The notes below the pieces were generated by a model. That model was not told the origin of the DNA and ran no database searches. It worked only from the letters and a program-made list of their open reading frames with translations. A stretch of DNA of 64,000 nucleotides from Puia dinghuensis (lineage in GTDB: Bacteria > Bacteroidota > Bacteroidia > Chitinophagales > Chitinophagaceae). Numbering within the stretch: the first letter of the stretch is position 1; each line of letters opens with the position of its first letter. Location of the stretch: assembly GCF_014642875.1 (NCBI RefSeq), contig NZ_BMJC01000005.1:62001-126000 (forward strand). Reading direction: 5' to 3'. Below are positions 19,257 to 29,972 of the stretch, one piece after another. The translations under genes were made by a program, and so were the position numbers.

Positions 19257-22200
19257 ATGATCAACGAAGGATTATACTCACCTGAATTTGAACGCGATGC
19301 GTGTGGCATTGGCTTTGTCGCCAACATTAAGAGCAACAAGTCTCACCAGATCGTTTCCGACGCGCTGACCATCCTCGAGAACATGGAACACCGCGGTGCC
19401 TGCGGTTGTGAGAACAACACCGGCGACGGCGCCGGCATCATGATCCAGACACCCCACGAATTCTTCTTCGACGAATGCGTGCGTCTCGGCATCCACCTCC
19501 CCGCCTATGGCAAATACGGCGTCGGCATGCTCTTCTTCCCCCGCGACATCCGGCTGAAAGAAGAATGCCGCGACATCTTCGCCCGCAGCGCCGAAAAACT
19601 CGGCCTCGAGATCCTCGGCTTCCGTAAGGTTCCCGTCAACCCCGATGGCATCGGCGCCACCGCATTGTCCGTCGAACCGGAAATGGAACAGGTATTCATC
19701 GCCTGTCCCGACCACATCAAACAACCCGACGATTTCGAACGCAAACTGTTCCTGCTGCGCAACTACGCCAGCAACACTATTTTCAATACGATAAAAAGGG
19801 ATGCCATTGGATTCTATGTCGCATCTCTCTCTTATAAGACCATCGTATACAAAGGCCAGCTCACCAGCGGCCAGGTCCGTAACTATTTCCCCGATCTCAG
19901 CAACAAACGCGTGGTCTCGGCCTTCGGCCTCGTCCACTCCCGCTTTGCTACCAACACCTTCCCCTCGTGGAAACTCGCTCAACCCTTCCGCTATATCGCC
20001 CACAACGGCGAGATCAATACCTTACAAGGTAACCTCAACTGGCTGAAGACAAGCATAAAAGGCTTTACCACCCCCTACTTTACAAAAGAGGAAATGGACA
20101 TGCTCCTGCCCCTCATCGCGGAAGGTTCCTCCGACTCGGCCTGCCTCGACAACGTCATCGAGCTGCTCACCCTCTGCGGCCGCAGCCTGCCCCACGTGAT
20201 GATGATGCTTATCCCCGAAGCCTGGGACGGCAACGACCAGATGGACCCGGTAAAGAAGGCATTCTACGAATTCCACGCTTCCATCATGGAACCCTGGGAC
20301 GGCCCCGCCTCCATCTCCTTCACCGACGGTAAGATCATCGGCGCTACCCTCGATCGCAACGGCCTCCGCCCGTCCCGCTACTGCGTGACAAAGGACAACC
20401 GCGTCATCATGGCATCCGAAACCGGCGTCCTGCCCGTCGATCCCAGCCTGATCATAGAAAAAGGCCGGCTTCAACCCGGCAAAATGTTCATCGTCGATCT
20501 CGAACAGGAGCGAATCATCAGCGACGACGAACTAAAGTCAAAGATCTGCTCTCAGCAACCCTACGCGGAATGGCTGAATAAATATAAGATCCGGATGGAA
20601 GAGTTGCCCGAACCCCGGGTCCTCTTCACCCATCTCGAACACGAACAGATATTCAAATACCAAAAAGCCTTCGGCTATTCCACCGAAGACCTCGATACCC
20701 TCATCGCCCCCATGGCGATCGATGGTAAAGAACCCGTTGGCTCGATGGGCACCGACGTCCCACTCGCGGTCCTCAGTGATCAACCTCAACATTTAAGCAG
20801 CTATTTCAAACAGCTCTTCGCCCAGGTGACCAACCCTCCCATCGACCCCATCCGCGAACGGCTGGTCATGTCCCTGGCAAGCTTCGTCGGCGGCAACGCC
20901 AACCTGCTCGAAGAAGACCCGCTCGCCTGTCATAGCGTGGCCCTGAAACATCCCGTCCTGAGCAATCACGAACTGGAAAAGATCCGCTCCATCGACACCG
21001 GCATCTTCCAGGCAAAGACCTTACAAACCTACTTCCGCGCCGACGGGAAACCCGGCTCCCTCCAGGCAGGCATCGACCGCCTCTGCCGCTACGCCGTAGA
21101 CGCCGTGGAAGACGGATTCGAAGTGCTCATCCTCACCGATCGCGCCATCGATTCCGACCACGCCCCCATACCTTCCCTGCTGGCGTGCTCCGCCGTCCAC
21201 CACCACCTCATCCGCAAAGGCTATCGCGGACAAGTGGGTATCATCGTGGAAGCAGGCGACGTTTGGGAAGTACACCACTTCGCCTGTCTCATCGGCTTCG
21301 GCGCCACTGCTATCAACCCCTACCTGGCCATGTCCAGCATCCGGGATATGAAGCTCGCCGGCAAGCTCCAGACCGAACTCGACGCCGAACAACTAAAGAA
21401 GAACTATACCAAAGCCGTCTGCGACGGTCTTCTGAAAGTCTTCTCCAAGATGGGCATCTCTACCCTGCAATCCTACCAGGGCGCGCAAATATTTGAGATC
21501 ATCGGCCTCAACCGCAGCGTAGTCGACAAATACTTCACCGGTGCCACCTCCCGCATCGAAGGGATGGGCCTCGACGAGATCGCCAAAGAAACCCTGGCAA
21601 AACACTTCTTTGCCTTTAGCAAGAAAGACATCCCTGTCGAACGCCTGCCCGTCGGCGGCATCTATCAATGGAAACGGAAAGGGGAATTCCACCTCTTCAA
21701 TCCCAACACCATCCACCTGCTGCAATACTCGACCCGGACAAACGACTACAACACATTCAAGAAATATTCCCGGCTCGTCAACGACCAAAGCGAGAAAGCC
21801 GCGACCCTGCGCTCCATGATCACCTTCAAGCGCAACCGCCCCGCCATCCCGTTGGAAGAAGTAGAACCCGCCGAGAACATCTATAAAAGGTTCGCCACCG
21901 GCGCCATGTCCTTCGGCTCCATCTCCCACGAAGCCCACTCCACCCTCGCCATTGCGATGAACCGGCTGGGTGGAAAAAGCAACACCGGCGAAGGCGGCGA
22001 AGACGAACTGCGCTACGAACCGCTGCCAAACGGCGACTCCATGCGCTCGGCGATAAAACAGGTAGCCTCCGCCCGCTTCGGGGTGACGAGCCACTACCTC
22101 ACCATGGCCGACGAACTCCAGATCAAAATGGCGCAAGGGGCAAAACCCGGCGAAGGCGGCCAGCTGCCCGGGCATAAGGTCGACGAGTGGATCGGCAAGG

Positions 22201-23777
22201 TACGCCACTCCACCCCCGGCGTTGGTCTCATCTCCCCGCCACCACACCACGATATCTATAGTATCGAAGACCTGGCACAGCTCATTTTCGACCTCAAGAA
22301 CGCTAACCGCGCCGCGCGCATCAGCGTAAAGCTGGTGTCCAAAGCCGGTGTCGGCACCATCGCCGCCGGCGTCGCAAAAGCAAAGTCGGATGTCATCCTC
22401 ATCTCCGGTCACGACGGCGGTACGGGTGCATCCCCCATCAGCTCGATCCGCCACGCCGGCCTGCCCTGGGAACTCGGCCTCGCCGAATCCCACCAGACCC
22501 TGGTGCGGAACAAACTGCGCAGCCGCGTCGTCCTCCAGGCCGATGGCCAGATGAAGACCGGCAGGGACATCGCCATCGCTACGCTACTGGGCGCCGAAGA
22601 ATGGGGCCTTGCTACCACCGCGCTCGTTGTAGAAGGGTGTATCATGATGCGCAAATGCCATCTCAACACCTGCCCCGTCGGCGTCGCCACCCAGGACCCC
22701 GAACTGCGCAAACGCTTCACCGGTGATGCCGACCACGTGGTCAACTTCTTCAAGTTCATCACGCAGGAGCTGCGCGAGATCATGGCCGACCTCGGCTTCC
22801 GCACCATCGAAGAAATGGTCGGCCAGGTCGACAGCCTCGAGATCCGCGATAACATCACCCACTGGAAATACAGCAAACTGGACCTCTCCCCCATCCTGTA
22901 CAAAGAACCGGCTTCCCTTTACACCGGTCTGCACAAAATGGAGGATCAGGATCATGGCCTCGAGGCAGTGCTCGACTGGAAATTGCTGGAAGCCGCAAAA
23001 CCCGCCATCGAACACCGGCAAAAGGTTTTTGCAGCCTTCCCGATAAAGAACACCGATCGCACCGCAGGTACCATCCTCTCGAACGAGATCACCAAGAAGT
23101 ACAAATCGGCCGGTCTCCCGGACGACACCCTGCACTTCAAGTTCACCGGTACCGCCGGCCAGAGCTTCGGGGCCTTCAACACCCACGGGGTTACCCTCGA
23201 ACTCGAAGGCGACGCCAACGACTACTTCGGTAAAGGCCTCTCTGGTGCAAGACTCATCGTCTATCCAAGCCAGAACGCCGGGTTCGTCCCCGAAGACAAC
23301 AGCATCATCGGCAACGTCGCCTTCTATGGCGCCACCTCCGGTGAAGCCTTCATCCGCGGCAAGGCCGGCGAACGCTTTGGTGTCCGCAACTCCGGTGTCA
23401 AAGCCGTAGTAGAAGGGGTGGGCGATCACGGATGTGAATACATGACCGGCGGACGCATCGTCATCCTCGGCAACACAGGCCGCAACTTCGCAGCTGGTAT
23501 GAGCGGTGGCATCGCCTATGTATACGATGTACGCGGCGTCTTCAACCGCAATGTCAACAAGGAGATGGTCGACCTCGATCCCGTCACCGGCGACGATATC
23601 GTCGAACTGAAGGACATGATCCAACGACACTATGCCTTCACCGGCAGCACCGTCGCCAAATTCGTCCTCGACGACTTCGAGAACCAGCTACAACATTTTG
23701 TAAAGGTCTTCCCTACAGACTATAAAAAAGTATTATTGGAAAAAGCAGCCCGGCCACAGAGAACTACTCACAAGTAG
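19257..23777 (+). CDS. gltB: Glutamate synthase large (alpha) subunit
   Basis: This 1506-residue enzyme channels ammonia from glutamine to 2-oxoglutarate. It has an N-terminal class II glutamine amidotransferase domain whose catalytic cysteine (residue 16, in [13 protein letters not shown]) would be exposed by removal of a short propeptide. It also has the central domain, the FMN-binding synthase domain ([20 protein letters not shown]), a [3Fe-4S] site in [15 protein letters not shown] near residue 1128, and the C-terminal beta-helix GXGXG domain. The ATG at 19257 is preferred over an upstream TTG because it gives a normal propeptide length. It is followed by gltD. Confidence 0.96.
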   Translation: MINEGLYSPEFERDACGIGFVANIKSNKSHQIVSDALTILENMEHRGACGCENNTGDGAGIMIQTPHEFFFDECVRLGIHLPAYGKYGVGMLFFPRDIRLKEECRDIFARSAEKLGLEILGFRKVPVNPDGIGATALSVEPEMEQVFIACPDHIKQPDDFERKLFLLRNYASNTIFNTIKRDAIGFYVASLSYKTIVYKGQLTSGQVRNYFPDLSNKRVVSAFGLVHSRFATNTFPSWKLAQPFRYIAHNGEINTLQGNLNWLKTSIKGFTTPYFTKEEMDMLLPLIAEGSSDSACLDNVIELLTLCGRSLPHVMMMLIPEAWDGNDQMDPVKKAFYEFHASIMEPWDGPASISFTDGKIIGATLDRNGLRPSRYCVTKDNRVIMASETGVLPVDPSLIIEKGRLQPGKMFIVDLEQERIISDDELKSKICSQQPYAEWLNKYKIRMEELPEPRVLFTHLEHEQIFKYQKAFGYSTEDLDTLIAPMAIDGKEPVGSMGTDVPLAVLSDQPQHLSSYFKQLFAQVTNPPIDPIRERLVMSLASFVGGNANLLEEDPLACHSVALKHPVLSNHELEKIRSIDTGIFQAKTLQTYFRADGKPGSLQAGIDRLCRYAVDAVEDGFEVLILTDRAIDSDHAPIPSLLACSAVHHHLIRKGYRGQVGIIVEAGDVWEVHHFACLIGFGATAINPYLAMSSIRDMKLAGKLQTELDAEQLKKNYTKAVCDGLLKVFSKMGISTLQSYQGAQIFEIIGLNRSVVDKYFTGATSRIEGMGLDEIAKETLAKHFFAFSKKDIPVERLPVGGIYQWKRKGEFHLFNPNTIHLLQYSTRTNDYNTFKKYSRLVNDQSEKAATLRSMITFKRNRPAIPLEEVEPAENIYKRFATGAMSFGSISHEAHSTLAIAMNRLGGKSNTGEGGEDELRYEPLPNGDSMRSAIKQVASARFGVTSHYLTMADELQIKMAQGAKPGEGGQLPGHKVDEWIGKVRHSTPGVGLISPPPHHDIYSIEDLAQLIFDLKNANRAARISVKLVSKAGVGTIAAGVAKAKSDVILISGHDGGTGASPISSIRHAGLPWELGLAESHQTLVRNKLRSRVVLQADGQMKTGRDIAIATLLGAEEWGLATTALVVEGCIMMRKCHLNTCPVGVATQDPELRKRFTGDADHVVNFFKFITQELREIMADLGFRTIEEMVGQVDSLEIRDNITHWKYSKLDLSPILYKEPASLYTGLHKMEDQDHGLEAVLDWKLLEAAKPAIEHRQKVFAAFPIKNTDRTAGTILSNEITKKYKSAGLPDDTLHFKFTGTAGQSFGAFNTHGVTLELEGDANDYFGKGLSGARLIVYPSQNAGFVPEDNSIIGNVAFYGATSGEAFIRGKAGERFGVRNSGVKAVVEGVGDHGCEYMTGGRIVILGNTGRNFAAGMSGGIAYVYDVRGVFNRNVNKEMVDLDPVTGDDIVELKDMIQRHYAFTGSTVAKFVLDDFENQLQHFVKVFPTDYKKVLLEKAARPQRTTHK

Positions 23778-23785
23778 AAACGCTT

Positions 23786-23835
23786 GAGAACGCGGAGTAG
23801 GCTCTCATGTGTGACTCAGCCACTCCGTTGTTCTC
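23786..23835 (+). repeat. Imperfect hairpin in the gltB-gltD spacer
   Basis: 23786-23803 can pair with 23818-23835 over about 16 bp with small bulges, enclosing a 14-nt loop. There is no T-run after it. It could tune relative expression of gltB and gltD or stabilise the upstream message; this is inference. Confidence 0.55.
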
Positions 23836-23889
23836 TGTGACCGTGCGCCAATCCATCAACTACTAACAATACAAACAGCAATATAGAAA

Positions 23890-25389
23890 ATGGGCAAACC
23901 CACAGGATTCTTAGAATTCAATCGCGAACTTCCTTCCAAACGCCCCGTGCACGAGCGCAAGACCGACTATAAGGAATTCGTCAACACCTACAACGGCCAA
24001 CAGCTCAACCACCAGGCCGCCAGGTGTATGAACTGCGGCATCCCCTTCTGTCATAGCGGCTGCCCCCTGGGTAACGTCATCCCCGAATTCAACGACGCGG
24101 TCTATCGCCAGCAATGGCAGGAAGCATACGAGATCCTCACGTCGACCAATAACTTCCCCGAATTCACGGGCCGCATCTGCCCCGCTCCCTGCGAAAGCAG
24201 CTGTGTACTGGGCATCAACCAGCCCCCCGTCGCCATCGAAGAGATCGAACGCCATATCATCGAAATTGCCTTCGACAAAGGCTTCGTAAAGGCCAACCAT
24301 CCTGCCCTCCGCACCGGGAAAAAAGTAGCCGTCGTCGGCTCAGGTCCTGCCGGCCTCGCCGCCGCCGATCAGCTCAACGCAGCCGGTCATTCCGTCACCG
24401 TCTTCGAACGTGATGACGAACCCGGCGGCCTCCTCCGCTATGGAATCCCCGACTTCAAACTCGAAAAATGGGTCGTCGCCCGGCGCATCAAATTGATGGA
24501 AGAAGCCGGCATCGTCTTCAAATGCAACGCCGAGGTCGGCGCCAACATCAGCATCAACGATCTGCTAAGGGAATTCCACGCCATCGTCCTGGCCGGGGGC
24601 TCCACCATCCCCCGTGACCTGTCCATCCCGGGCCGGCAGCTCAAAGGTGTCCACTTCGCCATGGATTTCCTCAAACAACAAAATAAACGCGTCAGCAACC
24701 TGCCCACCAACACCAGCTACCCATCCGCAGGTACCGCCCACCTCGAAGACATCTTCGCCACGGGTAAGAACGTCGTCGTCATCGGCGGCGGCGACACCGG
24801 CAGCGACTGTGTAGGCACCTCCAACCGGCACAAGGCGGCATCCGTCACCCAGTTCGAACTGATGCCCAAGCCGCCCCACACCCGCACCGACTTTATGCCC
24901 TGGCCCACCTATCCCATGATCCTCAAGACCTCTTCCTCACATGAAGAAGGGGCCGATCGCCACTGGGCCATCGCCACGAAAGAATTCGTCGGCGACGACA
25001 AGGGCAACCTCAAAGGACTAAAAACCGTAAAGCTCGAGTGGAAAATGACCGAGGACGGCAAAGCCGCCCAGTTCACCGAAGTCGCCGGCAGTGAAGAAGA
25101 GCTTCCGTGCGAACTCGCCCTGCTTGCCATGGGCTTTGTCCATCCCCAGCACCACGGACTACTCAAAGAACTCGACATCGAACTCGACGAACGCGGCAAC
25201 GTAAAAGCCTCCGATCGCGGCTACCAGACTAATATTCCCAAAGTCTTCGCAGCCGGCGACATGCGCCGCGGCCAGTCCCTCGTGGTATGGGCCATCAGCG
25301 AAGGCCGTGAATGCGCCCGCAAAGTCGACGAATACCTCATCGGCGCCTCCCTGCTCGAAAGAAAAGACCAAAGCTTAATAGCCCTTTAG
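23890..25389 (+). CDS. gltD: Glutamate synthase small (beta) subunit
   Basis: This 499-residue NADPH- and FAD-dependent electron-input subunit has N-terminal cysteines in [17 protein letters not shown] (residues 46, 49, 54 and 58) and a further group in [12 protein letters not shown], which bind Fe-S clusters. The FAD dinucleotide fold begins [18 protein letters not shown], and the NADPH fold [15 protein letters not shown]. It supplies electrons to GltB. The 112-nt gap after gltB contains an imperfect hairpin. A strong hairpin terminator follows the gene. Confidence 0.96.
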   Translation: MGKPTGFLEFNRELPSKRPVHERKTDYKEFVNTYNGQQLNHQAARCMNCGIPFCHSGCPLGNVIPEFNDAVYRQQWQEAYEILTSTNNFPEFTGRICPAPCESSCVLGINQPPVAIEEIERHIIEIAFDKGFVKANHPALRTGKKVAVVGSGPAGLAAADQLNAAGHSVTVFERDDEPGGLLRYGIPDFKLEKWVVARRIKLMEEAGIVFKCNAEVGANISINDLLREFHAIVLAGGSTIPRDLSIPGRQLKGVHFAMDFLKQQNKRVSNLPTNTSYPSAGTAHLEDIFATGKNVVVIGGGDTGSDCVGTSNRHKAASVTQFELMPKPPHTRTDFMPWPTYPMILKTSSSHEEGADRHWAIATKEFVGDDKGNLKGLKTVKLEWKMTEDGKAAQFTEVAGSEEELPCELALLAMGFVHPQHHGLLKELDIELDERGNVKASDRGYQTNIPKVFAAGDMRRGQSLVVWAISEGRECARKVDEYLIGASLLERKDQSLIAL

Positions 25390-25412
25390 AACGTTTGCAC
25401 CCCCAATAAAGA

Positions 25413-25436
25413 GGCCGGCTCCTGATGGAGCCGGCC
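25413..25436 (+). terminator. Terminator after gltD
   Basis: A perfect 10-bp GC stem with loop TGAT is followed by a pyrimidine-rich CTTCTCTTTTC. It lies between the convergent gltD and porin genes and could serve gltD. Confidence 0.75.
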
Positions 25437-25459
25437 CTTCTCTTTTCAAAGGGTATTAT

Positions 25460-26785
25460 TCAAAACCGCACGATCAAATCCATCGCCGCCGTAAACTGAT
25501 CCTTCTTCGCCCCATTATCATATGGCGTAACCCCGGACGCATACGCCGTCTCATACCTCACTTCCGGACGTATCCGGATAAGATCGGTGAAATAATGGAC
25601 GAAGCCGATAGTATGGCTCGTATACAAAGTATTGAAGCCCGTCCTGTTCCCCTGCGGGTCATTCAGCAAGTCGTTGCGGATCGACAGATAGTTCTTCTTA
25701 TCGATCAGCATCTGGAAATAATTCACCAGGCCAACCGCTGAAGAGGTACCCGGGACCAACGTGCCCGGTCCCACTCCCTCCAGGTAATAATGACTCGGAC
25801 CGTTGATAACGGTACCACCCTGCAGCGCATTGAACTGCCACATATAGTAGGCCTCCGTCATCATGTGAAAGGTCTCGTTGAACTTATGCCCCCAGGTGGC
25901 GACCACCATCTGCAGGTCATCATGCTGGTCTTTATACTGTCCCGAACCCAGCGAGTTGATCCCACCGTAAATGGAGTTTTTGTTGTTCTTCGACACCCAG
26001 CGGGCCATCAGCAATCCATTCAGCTGTGCTGATTTGCTCCAGGGCGCCATATCGTTCCCCGCATGGGCGCCTACTTCCAACTGCCAGTAAGAACCAAGCT
26101 TGAACGTTGCCTGTACCCCTGTGAACGTATACGGGTCAACCGTAAACATCAGCGAGTGCGAGTACAGGTAATTGTCCGGGGCCCATTGTGCCTCGATATC
26201 TGCGGGAGAAATAAACCGGCCCGCCTTGAGGATCATCCCATCCGCGATCTTTGGAAAATACAACAAAGCATACAGCTCGGCGGGGTCAAACCCATACAGC
26301 TGGTTATGCGCCAATAACTGGTTGCTGAACCAGCCCTTGGCCGTAGTATACCGGTAATCCGTACCAAAGATGGTGGTAGAAAGAAAACCCCAGTCGAAAT
26401 GATCGGTTTGAACAGTATTAGGATCCTTCTCGATCTTGATCGCCGCCTGGTCCAGCTGTACCGAATTCGGAACGATATCATAGGAAGTCGGTGCATTGGA
26501 ATTCTTCGAGGTGCTGGCATTATAGCCAAAATCCACCCAACCATATATTTTTACCTTGTGGTTGCTGAGACCCAAGGCCTTCGTCAACGGGTAATTAGGC
26601 GGAGTAGCATCGACCCCGATCAGCGGCGCGCCATCCCAATCCGAGGTGGGAAAAGGCGGATTGGGCAGCGGCGAGGGTAACGAACGGTATACAGTATCCT
26701 TCTTCGAATGTGAAAGGGTGTCCTGGCTATACCCATGTATAACGGCCATGAACACACTAAAACAAATAAGTAATCTCTTAACCAT
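25460..26785 (-). CDS. Outer-membrane beta-barrel protein (putative porin)
   Basis: This 441-residue protein has a signal peptide (MVKRLLICFSVFMAVIHGYSQ) and many alternating aromatic/hydrophobic strands. It ends in a C-terminal Phe (MDLIVRF), the usual outer-membrane insertion signal. The pattern resembles the putative beta-barrel porin-2 (OmpL-like) group of Bacteroidota, where such genes often accompany nitrogen-assimilation genes; here it sits next to gltBD. The start at 26785 was chosen because it gives a clean signal peptide. Substrate unknown. Confidence 0.72.
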   Translation of the reverse strand: MVKRLLICFSVFMAVIHGYSQDTLSHSKKDTVYRSLPSPLPNPPFPTSDWDGAPLIGVDATPPNYPLTKALGLSNHKVKIYGWVDFGYNASTSKNSNAPTSYDIVPNSVQLDQAAIKIEKDPNTVQTDHFDWGFLSTTIFGTDYRYTTAKGWFSNQLLAHNQLYGFDPAELYALLYFPKIADGMILKAGRFISPADIEAQWAPDNYLYSHSLMFTVDPYTFTGVQATFKLGSYWQLEVGAHAGNDMAPWSKSAQLNGLLMARWVSKNNKNSIYGGINSLGSGQYKDQHDDLQMVVATWGHKFNETFHMMTEAYYMWQFNALQGGTVINGPSHYYLEGVGPGTLVPGTSSAVGLVNYFQMLIDKKNYLSIRNDLLNDPQGNRTGFNTLYTSHTIGFVHYFTDLIRIRPEVRYETAYASGVTPYDNGAKKDQFTAAMDLIVRF

Positions 26786-26949
26786 ACATTTAATATTGTA
26801 CCCCCACCTTTGCCAATCGCATACCATATCGTCATGATTTATCTAAGTCATCGACTATCAAGGATTAAGAGATTCTAATCAGCTCAAATCCGCCCCAATC
26901 ACCTCATCAATTTGAAAAAGATTACCAAAACAAAAGGGATGAACCATAA

Positions 26950-27009
26950 CAGCTCATCCCAAAACATTTCAGCTCATCCCTAAACATTTCAGCTCATCCC
27001 TAAACAAAA
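26950..27009. repeat. Three tandem 20-bp repeats
   Basis: The units at 26950-26969, 26970-26989 and 26990-27009 share CAGCTCATCCC(T/A)AAACA; the third differs in its last bases. They lie in an AT-rich 278-bp spacer between two outer-membrane protein genes, just beyond the terminator of the downstream one. Confidence 0.85.
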
Positions 27010-27010
27010 A

Positions 27011-27036
27011 GCCGGCTCATTTGTATATGAGCCGGC
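27011..27036 (-). terminator. Terminator after the second outer-membrane protein gene
   Basis: A perfect 10-bp stem (27011-27020 with 27027-27036) is followed on the minus strand by TTTTTGTTTA. It lies 28 nt past the stop of the gene at 27064-28662. Confidence 0.85.
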
Positions 27037-27063
27037 CTCCATTTGAAAGAAATTATTTCTTCG

Positions 27064-28662
27064 CTAAAACCTTACCAACAGCGCGAGAATGATCCGCGAC
27101 TCCGAATTCACCATATCAGGCTGCCATCCACCCCAACTGCTCAACGGCGGCGCAATCGACGCCCCATTCGACGCATACGTATAGGCGCCACCCGGTCCGC
27201 TCGTATTGGTATAGCCCGAAGGCGAAGTCACCCCGCCATGGCCGGCAAAGTAACCCGTCAACTGCGACCCGGGAGCACTCGCATCCGCGGGGCTTATCGC
27301 ATTCACCTTCCGGTGTACAAATTCGCACTTTATCGTAATGTTATCCTTCGGCATATAATCCAACGATGCAGAATAATCCCAGGCATCGAAAGTCGAACCC
27401 GGACCCGTCTGGTTCTGGAACAACGTATCGGCATAGCCCGTCGGCGCCAGCACCAGGTACTGACCTGGGTTGTGCATATACCCGCCGCCTACCGTAACCG
27501 CAAATTTCTGGTTGTCGCCCAGCCACAGCCGGTTGTAGATCATCCCGCTGATGAAATTCTGTGCCGGCTTGTAGTCGGCCTTACCCTTCAAACCACTGCC
27601 AAACGGACTCACCCCATCCCCATTCTCGATCCCGATGTCGCCGGTGATCGAAAAGGCCGCCTTCGTCACAAACCCATGCTTGCGGTTGATGTAGCGCAAT
27701 TGATAGCTGTTGTCGCTATGGAAACGATAGCGGTGGGGCGCACCCTCGTCATCCTTCCCATAGTAGAAGTTGGAGACATAATCCACCGTTTCCTTCGGCC
27801 GGTAATAGATCGAGAAACCCAAACCCGGCGAATGGTTGAATGTCCCATAGCTCTGCCAGCCGTTGATCAGCCACAACTCCACCTTTAACTTATCGGTGGG
27901 GAAGGTCTGCAACCGCAAGCCGTTGAAGAACCAGGGCGTATTGTCGGAAGTATAGGAAGGCTGGTAACCCCAGTTCTCGGTATTGTTATAAGAGAACAAC
28001 CCGATATAGGACATGAAGATACCCGCATCCAGGTTGATCCCGTGCCAGGTGTCCCAGTGGTAACCTGCATACGCCTCGCTGATATACCGGTAAATGGTCT
28101 GCAGGTCATACTGACCCTTGTACGAGCTTCCGTCATTACGCGGAACCACCGTACTCCGGGTTCCATACTGCATCATCACCCTGCCCCGGACGTTGTTGAC
28201 GTGGATGTCCCCGCCAAAACCCAGGAAGGAAAGCTGAAGCTCGTTGTTCCGGGACAAGGCCGTACTGCCTACTACGGTATTATCTATCGGATCGTTATAC
28301 GAGTGCGTAAAGTTCAGGTCGAACGTAACATCACTGGTAAACCACTTGCTGTCGATCAGCGGCGGACTCGTCTTCCGGCTCTGTCCATTCAGCCAGGAAA
28401 AATCCCCGAAGGCAAAAGGCGCACTCGCCGGCGTACTCGCCTCGATACCCGCCGTATCCTTTTTCTTGAACAAACGCTGGAGAAATCCCGGTTTCGCTCC
28501 ACTCCCCCTGACCGTCGAATCCGTCTTGGTTAAAAATTCTGTTTTCGTAGTCGTGTTTTGGTTCATTGCCAGAAATGCTCCGGACGTGGACCCCTTATCC
28601 TGGGCATGTCCGTAACAAACAGCTAATTGTGCACACAAGCAGATGATGATTCTCTTAAGCAT
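27064..28662 (-). CDS. Outer-membrane beta-barrel protein (putative porin)
   Basis: This 532-residue protein has a signal peptide (MLKRIIICLCAQLAVCYGHAQ) and a Ser/Thr/Lys-rich linker with FLQRLFKKKDTAG. A long beta-strand-rich region ends in ILALLVRF with terminal Phe. In architecture it resembles the porin-like gene at 25460, and a porin-2 (OmpL-like) assignment is likely but not certain. Its upstream region is an unusually structured spacer of 479 bp. A strong terminator follows. No substrate can be inferred. Confidence 0.68.
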   Translation of the reverse strand: MLKRIIICLCAQLAVCYGHAQDKGSTSGAFLAMNQNTTTKTEFLTKTDSTVRGSGAKPGFLQRLFKKKDTAGIEASTPASAPFAFGDFSWLNGQSRKTSPPLIDSKWFTSDVTFDLNFTHSYNDPIDNTVVGSTALSRNNELQLSFLGFGGDIHVNNVRGRVMMQYGTRSTVVPRNDGSSYKGQYDLQTIYRYISEAYAGYHWDTWHGINLDAGIFMSYIGLFSYNNTENWGYQPSYTSDNTPWFFNGLRLQTFPTDKLKVELWLINGWQSYGTFNHSPGLGFSIYYRPKETVDYVSNFYYGKDDEGAPHRYRFHSDNSYQLRYINRKHGFVTKAAFSITGDIGIENGDGVSPFGSGLKGKADYKPAQNFISGMIYNRLWLGDNQKFAVTVGGGYMHNPGQYLVLAPTGYADTLFQNQTGPGSTFDAWDYSASLDYMPKDNITIKCEFVHRKVNAISPADASAPGSQLTGYFAGHGGVTSPSGYTNTSGPGGAYTYASNGASIAPPLSSWGGWQPDMVNSESRIILALLVRF

Positions 28663-28718
28663 ACTGAAAGTCTGGTTTTAATTGTAAATAATGACAGGCA
28701 AGCAAACCGATAGTATGT

Positions 28719-28758
28719 GCGGGCAATGCCCTTCGAAAAAAAATGGGGCATTCCCCGC
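28719..28758 (-). repeat. Hairpin in a structured GC-rich island upstream of the OMP gene
   Basis: 28719-28731 pairs with 28746-28758 in 12 of 13 positions. It lies 57-96 nt before the start codon of the outer-membrane protein gene. Further short complementary arms lie at 28775-28800. The island spans about 28715-28905 and is surrounded by AT-rich DNA; the short open frames in it look spurious. It may be a 5' UTR structure or a dispersed repeat. Confidence 0.5.
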
Positions 28759-28995
28759 AAAGCGCTTATGTCGGTCCTTTGGACAAAGGGCCTCCGGCGC
28801 CTTTAGCAGTCACGCAAACTATCCCAATCCCATACCATTTAGGGCGTCTTCGGCTGCGAAAAACTACCAAAAGCCCGGCCCGCCAGGGTTTGGCATTAAT
28901 TTTTTCTAACCCTACCCTTAAGCGAAAACCACCGGAACACTACCCATTTGAAAAAATCATTTCATATAAAAAATTAGATTATATGTGTTTACGCC

Positions 28996-29111
28996 GAATT
29001 TAATTTTTCGAAAAAATTAAATTCTCCCTCTTAGAGTGTACTCCAAAATATATTATAAATAAAATGCATAATATATTTTAGAAAATGTTCAACATGTAAC
29101 ATTTACACTCT
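28996..29111. repeat. Cluster of palindromes in an AT-rich spacer
   Basis: There are three inverted repeats: 28996-29008 with 29012-29024 (13 bp, perfect, 3-nt centre), 29045-29056 with 29068-29079 (12 bp, perfect), and AGAGTGTA at 29033-29040 with TACACTCT at 29104-29111 enclosing the second. There is no gene in 28663-29141. No U-tract pattern typical of a terminator is seen. Confidence 0.8.
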
Positions 29112-29141
29112 ATCCAAAAAAACTAAATATTATTATTTATT

Positions 29142-29756
29142 TTAATGCACCCCTTCCAAAATGGAAAAAGCCTCCTCCCGCCGGTTCCGGCGCCAATCCT
29201 CCTGCTTCTCCGGGTCGAACAACATCGCCGTACAAAGGCAACGCTTCCTCCCCTGGCCCTGCAAAACAGGATAATTCACACACGCCTTACACTGATCCCA
29301 AAACCTTTCGTCGGTCGTGATCTCCGAATACACAACCGGCTCAAAACCCAGCCGGCTGTTCATTTTCAAAATGGCAGCCCCGGTAGTGATACTGAAGATC
29401 TTCGCACCCGGGTACAACCGTCTCGCCAAATCAAAGATCTCCTGCTTCATTGCCGAAGCCACCCCACCATTGCGGTAAGCCGGATTGACGATCATCCCAC
29501 TGTTGGATACAAACTCTCCGCCACTATATACATCGAGATAGCAAAAGCCGGCCCACTGCCCATTGTCGGCAACAGCGATCACCGCCTTCCCATCATAGAT
29601 CTTCTGACAAAGGGTCTGCGGCTTACGCTTCGCGATACCCGTCCCTCTGGCCTTGGCGCTACGTTCCATCTCTTCGAGGATAGGATATACATACTTGATA
29701 TCGGCGGGTACGGCAATTCTTATGCTGATGGCCCCGCCTTCGGGTTCTTCTTCCAT
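29142..29756 (-). CDS. GNAT-family N-acetyltransferase
   Basis: This 204-residue acetyl-CoA-dependent acyltransferase has the core from IRIAVPADIKYVYPILEEM through NSGMIVNPAYRNGGVASAM, whose R/N-x-G-G-V-A loop binds the CoA pyrophosphate. A Cys-rich C-terminal part contains DQCKACVNY and RKRCLCTAMLFDP. The sequence resembles the GNAT proteins encoded with argininosuccinate synthase in Bacteroidota arginine clusters. No arg genes are next to it here, so the substrate is open. Start 29756 avoids a 15-residue unconserved extension. Confidence 0.72.
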   Translation of the reverse strand: MEEEPEGGAISIRIAVPADIKYVYPILEEMERSAKARGTGIAKRKPQTLCQKIYDGKAVIAVADNGQWAGFCYLDVYSGGEFVSNSGMIVNPAYRNGGVASAMKQEIFDLARRLYPGAKIFSITTGAAILKMNSRLGFEPVVYSEITTDERFWDQCKACVNYPVLQGQGRKRCLCTAMLFDPEKQEDWRRNRREEAFSILEGVH

Positions 29757-29972
29757 GATCAATTTGTTTCCCCCATAGAGGCCAAACCCGTTCCAAAACA
29801 ATCAAACCATTGATAATCAACAATCTAAAATCGGGCGCCCGAAACTCCACCCCTCTATTTTGAAAAACTTTTTCATTCCTGCATACCTGCTAACCCCCTC
29901 AACCATCCCTTCCCCGTTTAAAACCCCGTTTGGCATCTCCTTTGGCATCCTCTATATACAATCATTATAACT

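Noticed and set aside
28691-29003. Small plus-strand open frames in the structured island
   Set aside because: They have no recognisable start signal or family and overlap inverted repeats; they look like by-products of a GC-rich non-coding element.
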